Assembly (NCBI RefSeq): GCF_004124325.1
Contig: NZ_QBDT01000001.1
Location: 1,302,001 to 1,366,000, forward strand
From: Streptomyces sp. L2
GTDB lineage: Bacteria > Actinomycetota > Actinomycetes > Streptomycetales > Streptomycetaceae
DNA: 64,000 nt
Direction: 5' to 3'
A model generated the notes under the pieces. The model made no database searches. It was not told the origin of the DNA and saw nothing but the letters and a program-made list of their open reading frames with translations. Position 1 is the stretch's first letter. Each line of letters opens with the position of its first letter. The translations under genes and the position numbers were made by a program. Positions 1-10,158 of this stretch are shown piece by piece.

Positions 1-630
1 GCGATGCTGCGGGACATGTTCGACTACGTCCGGCAGCTGGCCGTATACAAACGACAGAATCCCGCCGACGACATCCTGACGACACTCGCCCACGACCCGG
101 AACTCGCCGAGGCCGAGCTGGAGATGTTCTTCTTCCTGCTCACCGTCGCGGGCAACGACACCGTGCGCAGCGCCGCCCCCGGCGGACTGCTGGCCCTCGC
201 CGAGCATCCGGAGGCCTACGCGTCGCTCCGCGCGGGGAAGGCGGGCCTGCCGTCGGCGGTCGACGAACTGCTGCGCTGGCACCCGCCCGTGCTGACGTTC
301 CGCCGGACCGCCGCGCGGGACACCGAGCTGGCGGGACGGCGGATCCGGGCCGGGGACAAGGTCGTCGTCTTCCACGCCTCCGCCAACCGGGACGAACGCG
401 CCTTCGCCGAGCCCGGCCGGCTCGGCCTGGACCGCTCCCCCAATCCACACGTGTCCTTCGGTGACGGCCCGCACGTGTGCCTGGGCGCGCACTTCGCCCG
501 GCTCCAACTGCGCCTGCTGTACGAGGAGACACTCACCGCGCTGCCGGAGCTGCGGCCGGCCAGACCTCCCGGGCGGCTGGTGTCGAACTTCATCAACGGC
601 ATCAAGTCGCTGCCGATGCGGGTCCTCTGA
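1..630 (+). CDS. Cytochrome P450, C-terminal half (5' end outside window)
   Basis: Haem-thiolate monooxygenase; the reading frame is already open at base 1, so only the last ~209 residues of a ~400-residue protein are present. Visible are the I-helix motif AGNDT (oxygen activation), the ExxR motif as ELLR, and the haem-binding loop FGDGPHVCLG whose Cys ligates the iron. The end (VSNFINGIKSLP) resembles the CYP124/125/142 type that oxidises terpenoid or sterol chains, but this is a weak resemblance from memory and the substrate is unknown. It converges on the regulator next door with one base between the stop codons, so any shared terminator would have to lie inside the genes. Confidence 0.9.
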   Translation, partial: AMLRDMFDYVRQLAVYKRQNPADDILTTLAHDPELAEAELEMFFFLLTVAGNDTVRSAAPGGLLALAEHPEAYASLRAGKAGLPSAVDELLRWHPPVLTFRRTAARDTELAGRRIRAGDKVVVFHASANRDERAFAEPGRLGLDRSPNPHVSFGDGPHVCLGAHFARLQLRLLYEETLTALPELRPARPPGRLVSNFINGIKSLPMRVL

Positions 631-631
631 G

Positions 632-1279
632 TCAGACGGTTCTGATCTCCCGTTCCAGCTGCGAGGCGAGGGTGAGATAGCGGGGGCGGCGGTGCACCGG
701 GACCAGGCCGCGGATCATCAGGTGCCACATCTCGGCCACCCTGCGCGGCAGCCGCCCGACGGGTTCGAGGGAGCGGCCGGCGACCCGGGTGCCGATGAAG
801 AAGCAGACCAGGGAGTGGGCGACGACGCCGACGTCGAGGTCGCTGTGCACGTCGGACTCGCGGACGGCGGCGGTGAACTTGCGGGTGGCGAACTCCAGCC
901 ACTCGGTGAAGGGGTGGCGCAGCGGGGGCCGCATCGCGATGTCCGCGGTGGCGAGCCGGAGTCCGGCGCGCGGGACGGGGTCCGCGACGGCCAGCCGGAC
1001 GATCCCGAACGTGGTCCGGATCAGCGCCTCCAGGGCGGAGCAGCCGCGGCTCTCGACGTCGGTGACCATCTTGCGGGCGGCCTCGGCCTGGAGTTCCAGG
1101 ATGGCGTGGGCCAGGTCCTCCTTGGCGGCGAAGTGGAAGTACAGCGCGCCCTTGGTGACCTTCGCGTGTTCGACGATGTCGCTCAGACTGGTGGACTCGT
1201 AGCCGCGCCGGTCGAACAGGTCGGCGGCGGCCCTGATGATCGTTGCGCGGGTCTGCTCGGCACGTAACTGCCTCGCCAT
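632..1279 (-). CDS. cprB: TetR-family gamma-butyrolactone receptor, CprB/ArpA/ScbR type
   Basis: DNA-binding repressor of the gamma-butyrolactone receptor family, 215 residues, the usual family length. The N-terminal helix-turn-helix (MARQLRAEQTRATII, then VTKGALYFHFAAKEDLAHAIL) is close to CprB and ScbR as I remember them, and the ligand-pocket Trp is kept in FTEWLEF. The start is set at the ATG of MARQLRAEQ, where family homology begins; upstream in-frame ATGs would add 22 unmatched residues. In S. coelicolor CprB affects antibiotic production and sporulation. A CprB-type operator half-site lies 27 bases upstream, which suggests autoregulation. The symbol rests on sequence resemblance, the operator and gene order; ScbR-like paralogues cannot be excluded. 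Confidence 0.8.
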   Translation of the reverse strand: MARQLRAEQTRATIIRAAADLFDRRGYESTSLSDIVEHAKVTKGALYFHFAAKEDLAHAILELQAEAARKMVTDVESRGCSALEALIRTTFGIVRLAVADPVPRAGLRLATADIAMRPPLRHPFTEWLEFATRKFTAAVRESDVHSDLDVGVVAHSLVCFFIGTRVAGRSLEPVGRLPRRVAEMWHLMIRGLVPVHRRPRYLTLASQLEREIRTV

Positions 1280-1662
1280 CGAAAAGACCCCTTCTCGCGA
1301 CATGAACATACGGGACATCAGGTGCGTTTCACTCGCCCCGCACAACGATAACTCACGTGTGGATCACGAAAGTCGGGGGTACGACCCACCGCTCGGACCA
1401 CGTCGGCCGGTCCGGCCCGCGGCGGCCACCGGCCGCACGGGGCACGGAGTGCCGCCGCGCCGGTGATCACCACCCTACGAGCCTCGTGGACCGTCCTCAA
1501 CGGCGCCTCCGCCGACCCCGCGGGGGAGGGTGCCACCTCGGCCAACCGGGCCGGAACCGCGCCCGGTCCGGCCGGAGCCCGCTCCTGGTGAACACGGGCG
1601 GCGTGGGCGCCGTACTGGAAGCGGCAGACCCCGTTCCCGTGCCCGCCGAGGAGATGTCCCGG
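1280..1662. other. Intergenic region between divergent cprB-like gene and LPMO gene
   Basis: 383 bases without a supported gene, holding the promoters of the receptor (leftward) and the LPMO (rightward). The receptor-proximal end carries the operator-like sequence described separately. Open frames cross it on both strands but have no ribosome-binding site and match no family; I see no further repeats or hairpins of note. Confidence 0.5.
1306..1328. promoter_or_regulatory. Candidate CprB/gamma-butyrolactone receptor operator
   Basis: The first 11 bases, ACATACGGGAC, equal the first half of the CprB binding consensus as I remember it from in vitro selection work. The opposite half here is degenerate (AGGTGCGTTTC, reverse complement GAAACGCACCT), giving an imperfect inverted repeat. 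It lies 27 bases before the receptor start codon, where an autoregulatory site would be expected. Confidence 0.55.
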
Positions 1663-2589
1663 ATGACTCGGACGACCGCCCGCCTGAGCGTCACGGTGGC
1701 CGCAGCCGCGGCTCCGCTCCTGCTCCTGCCGTGGGCGGCGGGGTCCGCCCAGGCCCACGGCGCCCCCACGGACCCGGTGAGCCGGGTGTACGCCTGCTCC
1801 CCCGAGGGCGACGCCGCCGCCCGCCGTTCGGCGGCCTGCCGCGCGGCGGTCGCGGCGAACGGGGCTCCGTTCACCGCCTGGGACAACCTGCGCGTGGCGG
1901 GCGTGAACGGCCGCGACCGGCAGGTGATCCCGGACGGCAGGCTGTGCAGCGGGAACCTGCCGGCCTACCGGGGGCTCGATCTGGCCCGTACGGACTGGCC
2001 GGCGACCCGGCTGACCCCGGGCGCCCGGCTGACGATGACGTACGCCTCGACGATCGCCCACTCCGGTACGTTCCGCCTCTACCTCACCCGGCCCGGCTAC
2101 GACCCGGCGAAGCCGCTGAGGTGGTCCGACCTGCCCGCGCGGCCGCTCGCGACGGTCACGGACCCGCCGCTGACGAACGGGGCGTACCACATCACGGCCA
2201 CCCTGCCGAAGGACCGGACGGGGCGTCAGATGCTGTATACGGTATGGCAGAACAGTAGTACACCGGACACCTACTACTCGTGTTGCGACGTGGTGTTCCC
2301 CAAGGCGGGCGAGGGGGCGACGGCGGCGGGCACCCCGGCGGCCCGGTCCACGACCCCGGCGGCCCCGTCGGCCGGGCGTGCTACGGCGGCGGCCGGGAAG
2401 CCCGTGTCGGGCGCCGCGGCCCCGCCTTCCGCGAAGGGGGCCGCGCATTCCCCCGCCGGCAGCACGCCGGTCGCCGGGGCCACCCGCTCCGGATCGGGGC
2501 CGGCGGCGCCGGCGATCGCGGGCGGCGCCGCCGCGGTGCTGGTGCTCGCCGGGGGCGCCGCCCTCGCTCTGCGCCTGCGTCGACGCTGA
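1663..2589 (+). CDS. Secreted AA10 lytic polysaccharide monooxygenase with C-terminal membrane anchor
   Basis: Copper enzyme that oxidatively cleaves chitin or cellulose outside the cell; 308 residues. A signal peptide ends AQA before the mature N-terminal HGAPTDP; this His is the first histidine-brace ligand. The second His is in TIAHSGTF, aligned with the CBP21 brace His, and the axial position falls on Tyr in PDTYYSC where CBP21 has Phe. The catalytic domain is followed by a Ser/Ala/Pro-rich linker and a hydrophobic helix ending RLRRR, so the enzyme is probably membrane-tethered. Of two close ATGs the second is chosen because GAGGAG sits 9 bases before it. It diverges from the receptor gene, whose operator could influence it. 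Confidence 0.85.
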   Translation: MTRTTARLSVTVAAAAAPLLLLPWAAGSAQAHGAPTDPVSRVYACSPEGDAAARRSAACRAAVAANGAPFTAWDNLRVAGVNGRDRQVIPDGRLCSGNLPAYRGLDLARTDWPATRLTPGARLTMTYASTIAHSGTFRLYLTRPGYDPAKPLRWSDLPARPLATVTDPPLTNGAYHITATLPKDRTGRQMLYTVWQNSSTPDTYYSCCDVVFPKAGEGATAAGTPAARSTTPAAPSAGRATAAAGKPVSGAAAPPSAKGAAHSPAGSTPVAGATRSGSGPAAPAIAGGAAAVLVLAGGAALALRLRRR

Positions 2590-2607
2590 ACGCTGTTGCC
2601 CTGTACG

Positions 2608-4530
<1,923 letters not shown>

Positions 4531-4534
4531 TCCG

Positions 4535-4954
4535 ATGCCGGACCGTCCACGACAGGGACCAAGGCCCGCCTTCCGCGGATGGCGGGCCCGCCGGCCGTTC
4601 TGGGGCGGGCTGCTGCTCGCCCTGGGCGGGGGCGAGATCCTGCTGACCGAGAAGGCGTCACTGAAGGTCGTCCTGCACATCGGCATGCAGGGCCTGGCCG
4701 GCTATCTGCTGCCGGGGCTGATGATGCTGCTGGGGCTGCTGATCCTGTTCAACCCGGCCCAGCGGCTCTTCTACTCCATCACCGGCGTCCTGCTCTCCCT
4801 GGGCACCTGGCTCACCTCCAACCTGGGCGGCTTCCTCGTCGGCCTGCTCCTCGGCGTCATCGGCAGCTGCCTCGCCTTCGGCTGGCTCCCGGACCAGGAA
4901 CCCCGGGTGAGCCGCCGCAAACGCCGTAAGGAGGCACGGGCGGCGGGCGTCTGA
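4535..4954 (+). CDS. DUF6114 family integral membrane protein
   Basis: 139 residues with about four hydrophobic helices (from FWGGLLLALGGGEILL through LLGVIGSCLAFGWL) and a basic C-terminal tail (RRKRRKEAR) that should face the cytoplasm. It begins 4 bases after the DUF6230 stop codon, so the two are almost certainly co-translated. DUF6114/DUF6230 pairs are of unknown function; the arrangement suggests a small membrane complex with an exported partner domain. Confidence 0.75.
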   Translation: MPDRPRQGPRPAFRGWRARRPFWGGLLLALGGGEILLTEKASLKVVLHIGMQGLAGYLLPGLMMLLGLLILFNPAQRLFYSITGVLLSLGTWLTSNLGGFLVGLLLGVIGSCLAFGWLPDQEPRVSRRKRRKEARAAGV

Positions 4955-5131
4955 CCCACGCCGCCGGGGCTTGTAACCCACCCCGTCGGGCGCGTCAAGT
5001 CCCGAGCTGTCGGAACGTGACCCTGTCGCGGGCCGCGGGCCTACTTGAAGTGCGGGCTTCACCGGAGACACCGGAACGAACGAAGCCCGGACGGCACGGC
5101 ACAGTGCCGCACACTTCAGGAGGAGCACATC

Positions 5132-6238
5132 ATGATCAAGCAGACCCGTAACACCGAGGGCACCGTTTCCAAGCGCCGGCTGGGCATCGGAGCGGCCGTG
5201 GCAGGGGCCTTCGCCGTCGCCGGAGGCGTCATCCTGCCGGCCGTCTCGGCCACCGCCGCCCCGATGCCCCAGGCTCCGCCGCCCAGCCTGGCCCAGGGCC
5301 ACCACCACAAGGACGACCACCACAAGAAGCACTGCGAGAAGAAGCCCGGCAAGGGCAAGAAGGGCCACAAGTACGTCTGCTGGTCCAACGGCCACAAGTA
5401 CTACTGGGACGAGCACTACGACTGCTACTACTACGTCGTAGACCACCACAAGTACTACTGGGACAACTACCGCGACTGCTACTTCGTGGTCACGAACCAC
5501 CACAAGTACTACTGGGACGACCACTACGACTGCTACTACGTGATCGTCAAGCACGACAAGTACTACTACTGGGACAGCAAGGACCACTACCACTACTGGG
5601 AGCACCACAAGAACGACCACCACTGGAACCCCAAGGACAAGGACCACTGGAAGGACGAGGACCAGGCCAAGAAGGACTCCGACCACTCGGACTCCGACAA
5701 GTCCGACAAGAAGGGCTCCGACGACCAGGGCGCCGAGAACAAGGGTCCCGGCGACGACGGCTCCAAGGACAAGGGCTCCCAGGACAAGGGTTCCGACGAC
5801 AGCACGTCCAAGGACAAGGGCTCGAAGGACTCCAAGGACTCCTCGGACTCCAAGGACAGCGACTCGAAGGACAAGGGCACCGACGACAGCGGGTCCAAGG
5901 ACAAGGGCAAGGACGACAGCGGGTCCAAGGACAAGGGCACCGAGGACAAGGGCTCCGACACCGGCACCCAGGACAAGGGCACGGACAAGGGCAACTCCGA
6001 GGACAAGGGCACCGACACCGGCTCGGACACCGGGACCCAGGACAAGGGGACCGACACGGGCACCACCCAGGACGCCCCGAAGACCGACCAGGGCACGGGC
6101 CAGGACACGAACCCGGACACCAAGCCGAACCCGAACCCGAACCCGAACCCGAACCCCAACCCGGACACCAACACGAACCCGGACACGGCCACCAACACCA
6201 ACCCGGACACCACCACCACGGACGGCGGTGACCTGTAA
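5132..6238 (+). CDS. Secreted low-complexity protein with His/Tyr/Lys tandem repeats
   Basis: 368 residues, no family recognised. A signal peptide (to about ATAAPMPQ) is followed by a His/Lys-rich stretch, then four 18-residue repeats of pattern HKYYWDxxYDCYYVVxxH encoded by an exact 54-base period, each of the first three with one Cys. A charged region of SKDKG(S/T) repeats and an NPNPNP tail follow; no sortase signal or anchor is seen. A perfect AGGAGGAG lies 6 bases before the ATG, and a strong terminator follows, so it is a single-gene unit. The composition suggests an extracellular matrix, coat or metal-binding polymer-like protein, but this is inference. Confidence 0.8.
   Translation: MIKQTRNTEGTVSKRRLGIGAAVAGAFAVAGGVILPAVSATAAPMPQAPPPSLAQGHHHKDDHHKKHCEKKPGKGKKGHKYVCWSNGHKYYWDEHYDCYYYVVDHHKYYWDNYRDCYFVVTNHHKYYWDDHYDCYYVIVKHDKYYYWDSKDHYHYWEHHKNDHHWNPKDKDHWKDEDQAKKDSDHSDSDKSDKKGSDDQGAENKGPGDDGSKDKGSQDKGSDDSTSKDKGSKDSKDSSDSKDSDSKDKGTDDSGSKDKGKDDSGSKDKGTEDKGSDTGTQDKGTDKGNSEDKGTDTGSDTGTQDKGTDTGTTQDAPKTDQGTGQDTNPDTKPNPNPNPNPNPNPDTNTNPDTATNTNPDTTTTDGGDL
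5390..5605 (+). repeat. 54-bp in-frame tandem repeat, four copies
   Basis: Repeat units begin with the His-Lys (or Asp-Lys) codons at 5393, 5447, 5501 and 5555, an exact 54-base spacing with no indels. Each encodes KYYWD (KYYYWD in the last copy), and the first three also encode DCYY or DCYF; the fourth copy is the most diverged. Confidence 0.85.
6128..6163 (+). repeat. AACCCG hexanucleotide tract
   Basis: Six consecutive hexamers (AACCCG, the fifth AACCCC) encode Asn-Pro dipeptides near the end of the secreted repeat protein. Slippage would change the length of the tail without shifting frame. Confidence 0.8.
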
Positions 6239-6256
6239 CACCACCACACACGCCGC

Positions 6257-6294
6257 GAGGCGGGGTGAAGGCTCAAGGGCCTTCACCCCGCCTC
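6257..6294 (+). terminator. Strong hairpin terminator of the repeat-protein gene
   Basis: A perfect 16-bp stem (GAGGCGGGGTGAAGGC and its complement) encloses a 6-base loop, 18 bases after the stop codon. There is no U-tract, as is usual in Streptomyces. Confidence 0.85.
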
Positions 6295-6347
6295 TTCACG
6301 CGCGCCCCCACATCCCCGCAGACCGGGACATCTCCTCCACCGCTGGA

Positions 6348-6353
6348 TAGACT
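6348..6353 (+). promoter_or_regulatory. Probable leaderless -10 box (TAGACT)
   Basis: TAGACT ends 6 bases before the ATG of the protein kinase, and no ribosome-binding site precedes that ATG, so transcription probably starts at the start codon. Confidence 0.5.
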
Positions 6354-6359
6354 CTCCCC

Positions 6360-7379
6360 ATGCGGGAGAGCGGGTCGTTCGATCTGGTCGGAACGCGGAT
6401 CGCCGGCTACGAGGTGCAGCGCGAGCTGGGCCGGGGCGGCATGGCGGTCGTCTACCGCGCCCGTGACCTGCGACTGGAGCGGACCGTGGCGCTGAAGCTG
6501 CTGGCCCCGGAGATGGCCCGCAACGACACGTTCCGCCGGCGCTTCACCCACGAGTCCCGGGTCGCCGCCGCGATCGACCACCCGCACATCGTGCCGATCT
6601 TCGAGGCCGGGGAGACGGACGGTGTGCTGTACATCGCGATGCGTTATGTGTCGGGCCTCGACCTGCGCGCCCTGCTCGACCGGGAAGGCGCGCTGCCGGT
6701 GGACACCGCGCTCAGGATCGCAGGCCAGGTCGCCTCGGCGCTCGACGCGGCGCACCAGCACGATCTGGTGCACCGGGACGTCAAGCCGGGCAACATCCTG
6801 GTCGCGGAGGGCACCGACAGCGCCCATCCCGAGCACATCTACCTGACGGATTTCGGGCTGACGAAGAAGTCCCTGTCGCTGACGGGGTTCACGACGGTCG
6901 GCGAGTTCGTCGGCACGCTGGACTACGTGGCTCCGGAGCAGATCTCCGGCCGCCCCGTCGACGGCCGATGCGATCTGTACAGCCTGGCCTGTGTGGTCTT
7001 CGAGGTCCTCACCGGCGGGCCGCCGTTCGTCCGCGACGAGGACATCGCGCTGCTGTGGGCGCACCAGTACGACAGTCCGCCCGCGGTCAGCGAGGTACGG
7101 CCGGGGCTGCCGCCGGCGCTGGACGACGTCCTCGCGAGGGCGCTGGCCAAGGTGCCCGAGGACCGGTTCGACTCGTGTCTGGAGTTCGTGGGGGCGCTGC
7201 GGTCCGCCCTGGCGGGCGGTGCGGCGGGCGGCGGCGTGGACGGCCGGGCGGGCGGCGCGGGGATGGCCGTATCTCCAGCGGCCCCGGACCCGCCGTCCGA
7301 GCCGGCGCCGGGGCCGCCCGCCTGGGCCCAGCCGGTCTTCGGGCCGGTCGTCGGCGGGCCGGCTAGCCGGTCGCGGTGA
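6360..7379 (+). CDS. PknB-type serine/threonine protein kinase, soluble
   Basis: 339 residues. All catalytic motifs are present: Gly-rich loop GRGGMAVVY, Lys in VALKLL, catalytic loop HRDVKPGN, metal-binding DFG and the APEQ that ends the activation segment. The kinase domain fills roughly residues 15-275; the rest is an Ala/Gly/Pro-rich tail with no transmembrane helix, PASTA or sensor domain, so unlike PknB it should be cytosolic. Its last 17 bases overlap, tail to tail, the gene of a SpoIIE-type phosphatase on the other strand. Targets cannot be read from the sequence. Confidence 0.93.
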   Translation: MRESGSFDLVGTRIAGYEVQRELGRGGMAVVYRARDLRLERTVALKLLAPEMARNDTFRRRFTHESRVAAAIDHPHIVPIFEAGETDGVLYIAMRYVSGLDLRALLDREGALPVDTALRIAGQVASALDAAHQHDLVHRDVKPGNILVAEGTDSAHPEHIYLTDFGLTKKSLSLTGFTTVGEFVGTLDYVAPEQISGRPVDGRCDLYSLACVVFEVLTGGPPFVRDEDIALLWAHQYDSPPAVSEVRPGLPPALDDVLARALAKVPEDRFDSCLEFVGALRSALAGGAAGGGVDGRAGGAGMAVSPAAPDPPSEPAPGPPAWAQPVFGPVVGGPASRSR

Positions 7380-10158
7380 GGAACTGTTCCGCCCAGACGG
7401 TCTTGCCCGTGGTGGTGTGCCGGGTCCCCCAGCGCTGGGAGAGCTGGCCGACCAGGAGGAGTCCGCGGCCGCCCTCGTCGAACGTCCGCGCGCGGCGCAT
7501 GTGCGGCGCGGTGTTGCTGGAGTCGAAGACCTCGCAGGTCAGGGTGCGGTCGTCGTGGATGAGGCGGAGCCGGGCTGGCGGGCGGCCGTAGCGGATGGCG
7601 TTGGTGACGAGTTCGCTGACGACGAGTTCCGTGACGAAGGCCGCCTCGTCCAGCTGCCACGCGGCGAGCTGGTCGGTGGCCCGCTGCCGGGCCTCGGAGA
7701 CGACCGCCGTGTCGAAGGGCAGGTCCCAGCTGGCGACGCGGTCGGCGTGCAGGGCGTGGGTGCGGGCGACGAGGAGGGCGATGTCGTCCTCGGGACGCCG
7801 GCTGAGCATGGAGGTCAGGACGCGGTCGCAGACGGTGTCCAGGCTCTGGGCGGGGCGGCCCAGCGCGGCGAACATCCGGTCCAGGGCCTCGTCGATGTCG
7901 TGGTCGCGGCCTTCGAGCAGGCCGTCCGTGTAGAGGGCGAGGAGGCTGCCCTCGGGCAGTTCCGTCTCGAAGGCCTCGAAGGGCAGTCCGCCCAGGCCCA
8001 GCGGGGGCCCGGCCGGGACGTCGAGGAGGCGGACGTCGCCGTCGGGGGTGACGACGGCGGGCGGGGGGTGGCCGGCCCGGGCGAGGGCGCACTGGCGGGA
8101 GACGGGGTCGTAGACGGCGTACAGGCAGGTCGTGCCGACCCCGCCGGCGGCCTCGGCGTCGGCGTCGGCCTCCACGGCGGACAGGTGGATGACGAGGTCG
8201 TCGAGGTGGCTGAGGAGTTCGTCGGGCGGCAGGTCGACGTCGGCGAGGGTGCGGACCGCCGTGCGTACCCGGCCCATGGTGGCGGAGGCGCGGATGCCGT
8301 GGCCGACGACGTCGCCGACGACGAGTGCGACGCGGGTGCCGGACAGCGGGATGACGTCGAACCAGTCCCCGCCGACGCCGGCCTGGCCGACGGCGGGCAG
8401 ATAGCGGGTGGCGAGGTCCACCGCCCCCTGTTCGGGCAGCGTCTGCGGCAGCAGGCTGCGCTGGAGGGTCATCGTGGTGGTGTGCGAGCGCGGGGCGCGG
8501 TCGGTCTCGCGGACGCTCGTCGCCGCCTTGGCCGCGAGTTCGCCGGCCAGCCACAGGTCGTCCGCGTCGAAGGGTTCCGGGCGTTCGTGCCGGGCGAACA
8601 CGGCCGTTCCCAGCGTGGTGCCGGCCGCCCGGACCGGCACGACCAGCAGGGAGTGGGTGCCGCCGTCCCGGATCCAGGTGGCCTGCGGGTCCTCCCGGGC
8701 CCACCGGACGAGGGCCTCCTCGCCGCCTTCGTACAGCGCGCCCTCTCCCATCGCCAGACACCGGGCGGGCGGTGACCAGGCGGCACAGTGCAGGGTCTCG
8801 CCGGCCGGACGCGGCGGGTGGGAGGCGTCGTGCCCCGTCCCCGCGGCGGCCCGCCTGAGCGTGACACCGGCGGTCGACCAGGCGCCCGGGGCCTCGCCGT
8901 GCCGGGGAGTGTCCAGCAGATCCACCACACACGTGTCCGCGAACTCGGGCACGGCAACGTCGACCAGCTCCTGCGCAGTCCGCCGAACGTCAGAGGTCGT
9001 CCCGACCCCGGTCCCCGCCCGACTCAACAACCGCATCCGCCGCCGCACCAAGGAGGCGGGGAGGAGGACATCGCGGGGCGCGGCGCCGGGGGCAGGGGCG
9101 CCGGGAGCCGGGAACGCGGTGGCGGTGGGGACGTCGGCCGAGAGCCCAGCGACCGGCGATGGCCCGCCGGTCTGCGGGGCGGCCGCTGGGGTCCCGGTGG
9201 GCGGGGAGCCAGGGCCCGTGGAAGCGGCAGCTGGGAAGTCCGGAGCCGAGGCCCCGCCGGCCTGGGACGGCCCGCCGACCTGCGCAGCGGGCGCCGGGAC
9301 GTCGGTGGACAGGGAATCGGTGACCATGTCAGCGGGAACTGAGGACCCCGGAGCCGACGTGTCGCTGTGCGGGGACTCGGCGGCCTGGAACCCCGTGGCC
9401 GTGGCGCCGGGGCTCGCGGGCTCCTGACTCTCGGGGGCCGTCGGGTGGGCGATCAGGCATACCGCGTGGACGCGGCCGTCGGTGTCCTCCAGGGGGATCA
9501 GTTCGGCCGGCAGGCGCCGTGCGTCGTCGGTGTCCAGACACAGGGGTACGTCCGCGCGCTCGCCGTCCTGGAGCACCCGGCGCATCCGTGTCTCCGCGTC
9601 GTCGCTGGCCGGGTGGGGCGCGAGGTCCGGCAGGCGCAGGCCGTACATCGCCTCGCGGGGGACGGAGAGGGCCCGCTCCAGGCCGGCGCTGGCCCGCACC
9701 AGCCGCAGGTCCCGGTCGAAGACGGCCAGCGCGCACGGGGAGCGGTCGAAGGCCCGCTCCCCCAGCTCCCGGCCGCCGTCGACGCGGCGCGGGCCCGTCA
9801 CGGCGGACACGATCAGCCAATCGCCGCCGGTGCCGTCATGGGCGGGGCGGCGGTGGGCCAGGACGTGGCGATCGACGAGCCGGTGACCGTCCCGGTGGCG
9901 GAGCGCCAGGCTGCCTCCCCAGCGCTCCCGCGCGGCGGCCTCCGGCCATGCCCGCGAGGGGGTGCCGGGGTCGGCGAGGAGCTGGGCGGCCGGCCGGCCG
10001 ATGATCTCCGCCGGCGGGTAGCCCAGCAGCAGCCGGGCCCCGTCGCTCCAGCCCGTGACGACGCCCCGTTCGTCGACGGTGGCCGTGGCGGTGAAGGCGC
10101 CCGGGGGCACGGCGTGGGTCTGCGCCCGACCGCTGGGAGGGGTGGGGAGTCGCTCCAT
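7363..10158 (-). CDS. PAS-PAS-GAF-SpoIIE (PP2C) phosphatase with C-terminal anti-sigma ATPase
   Basis: 931-residue multidomain regulator of the RsbU/OsaC type. Approximate order: two PAS-like sensor domains (20-235), a low-complexity Pro/Ala/Ser linker (240-365), a GAF domain (395-555), a PP2C-type SpoIIE phosphatase (575-790; GDWFDV, GDVVGHG, YTDGLLE, DDIALLV) and an HATPase domain like RsbW (800-930; ELVTNAIRYG, GRGLLLV). Such proteins dephosphorylate anti-sigma antagonists and may bind sigma or antagonist through the ATPase module, linking a signal to alternative sigma factors. No cognate sigma or antagonist gene is nearby. It overlaps the kinase gene by 17 bases in convergent orientation. 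Confidence 0.92.
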   Translation of the reverse strand: MERLPTPPSGRAQTHAVPPGAFTATATVDERGVVTGWSDGARLLLGYPPAEIIGRPAAQLLADPGTPSRAWPEAAARERWGGSLALRHRDGHRLVDRHVLAHRRPAHDGTGGDWLIVSAVTGPRRVDGGRELGERAFDRSPCALAVFDRDLRLVRASAGLERALSVPREAMYGLRLPDLAPHPASDDAETRMRRVLQDGERADVPLCLDTDDARRLPAELIPLEDTDGRVHAVCLIAHPTAPESQEPASPGATATGFQAAESPHSDTSAPGSSVPADMVTDSLSTDVPAPAAQVGGPSQAGGASAPDFPAAASTGPGSPPTGTPAAAPQTGGPSPVAGLSADVPTATAFPAPGAPAPGAAPRDVLLPASLVRRRMRLLSRAGTGVGTTSDVRRTAQELVDVAVPEFADTCVVDLLDTPRHGEAPGAWSTAGVTLRRAAAGTGHDASHPPRPAGETLHCAAWSPPARCLAMGEGALYEGGEEALVRWAREDPQATWIRDGGTHSLLVVPVRAAGTTLGTAVFARHERPEPFDADDLWLAGELAAKAATSVRETDRAPRSHTTTMTLQRSLLPQTLPEQGAVDLATRYLPAVGQAGVGGDWFDVIPLSGTRVALVVGDVVGHGIRASATMGRVRTAVRTLADVDLPPDELLSHLDDLVIHLSAVEADADAEAAGGVGTTCLYAVYDPVSRQCALARAGHPPPAVVTPDGDVRLLDVPAGPPLGLGGLPFEAFETELPEGSLLALYTDGLLEGRDHDIDEALDRMFAALGRPAQSLDTVCDRVLTSMLSRRPEDDIALLVARTHALHADRVASWDLPFDTAVVSEARQRATDQLAAWQLDEAAFVTELVVSELVTNAIRYGRPPARLRLIHDDRTLTCEVFDSSNTAPHMRRARTFDEGGRGLLLVGQLSQRWGTRHTTTGKTVWAEQFLTATG

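Noticed and set aside
5390..5605. The 54-bp repeat array considered as a CRISPR-like array
   Set aside because: Period lies inside a coding frame with no unique spacers; it encodes 18-residue protein repeats.
4658..6286. 542-residue minus-strand open frame opposite the secreted repeat protein, very rich in Val/Leu/Gly
   Set aside because: It mirrors the repeats of the plus-strand gene, has no start signal and no fold-like composition; the plus strand has signal peptide, ribosome site and terminator.
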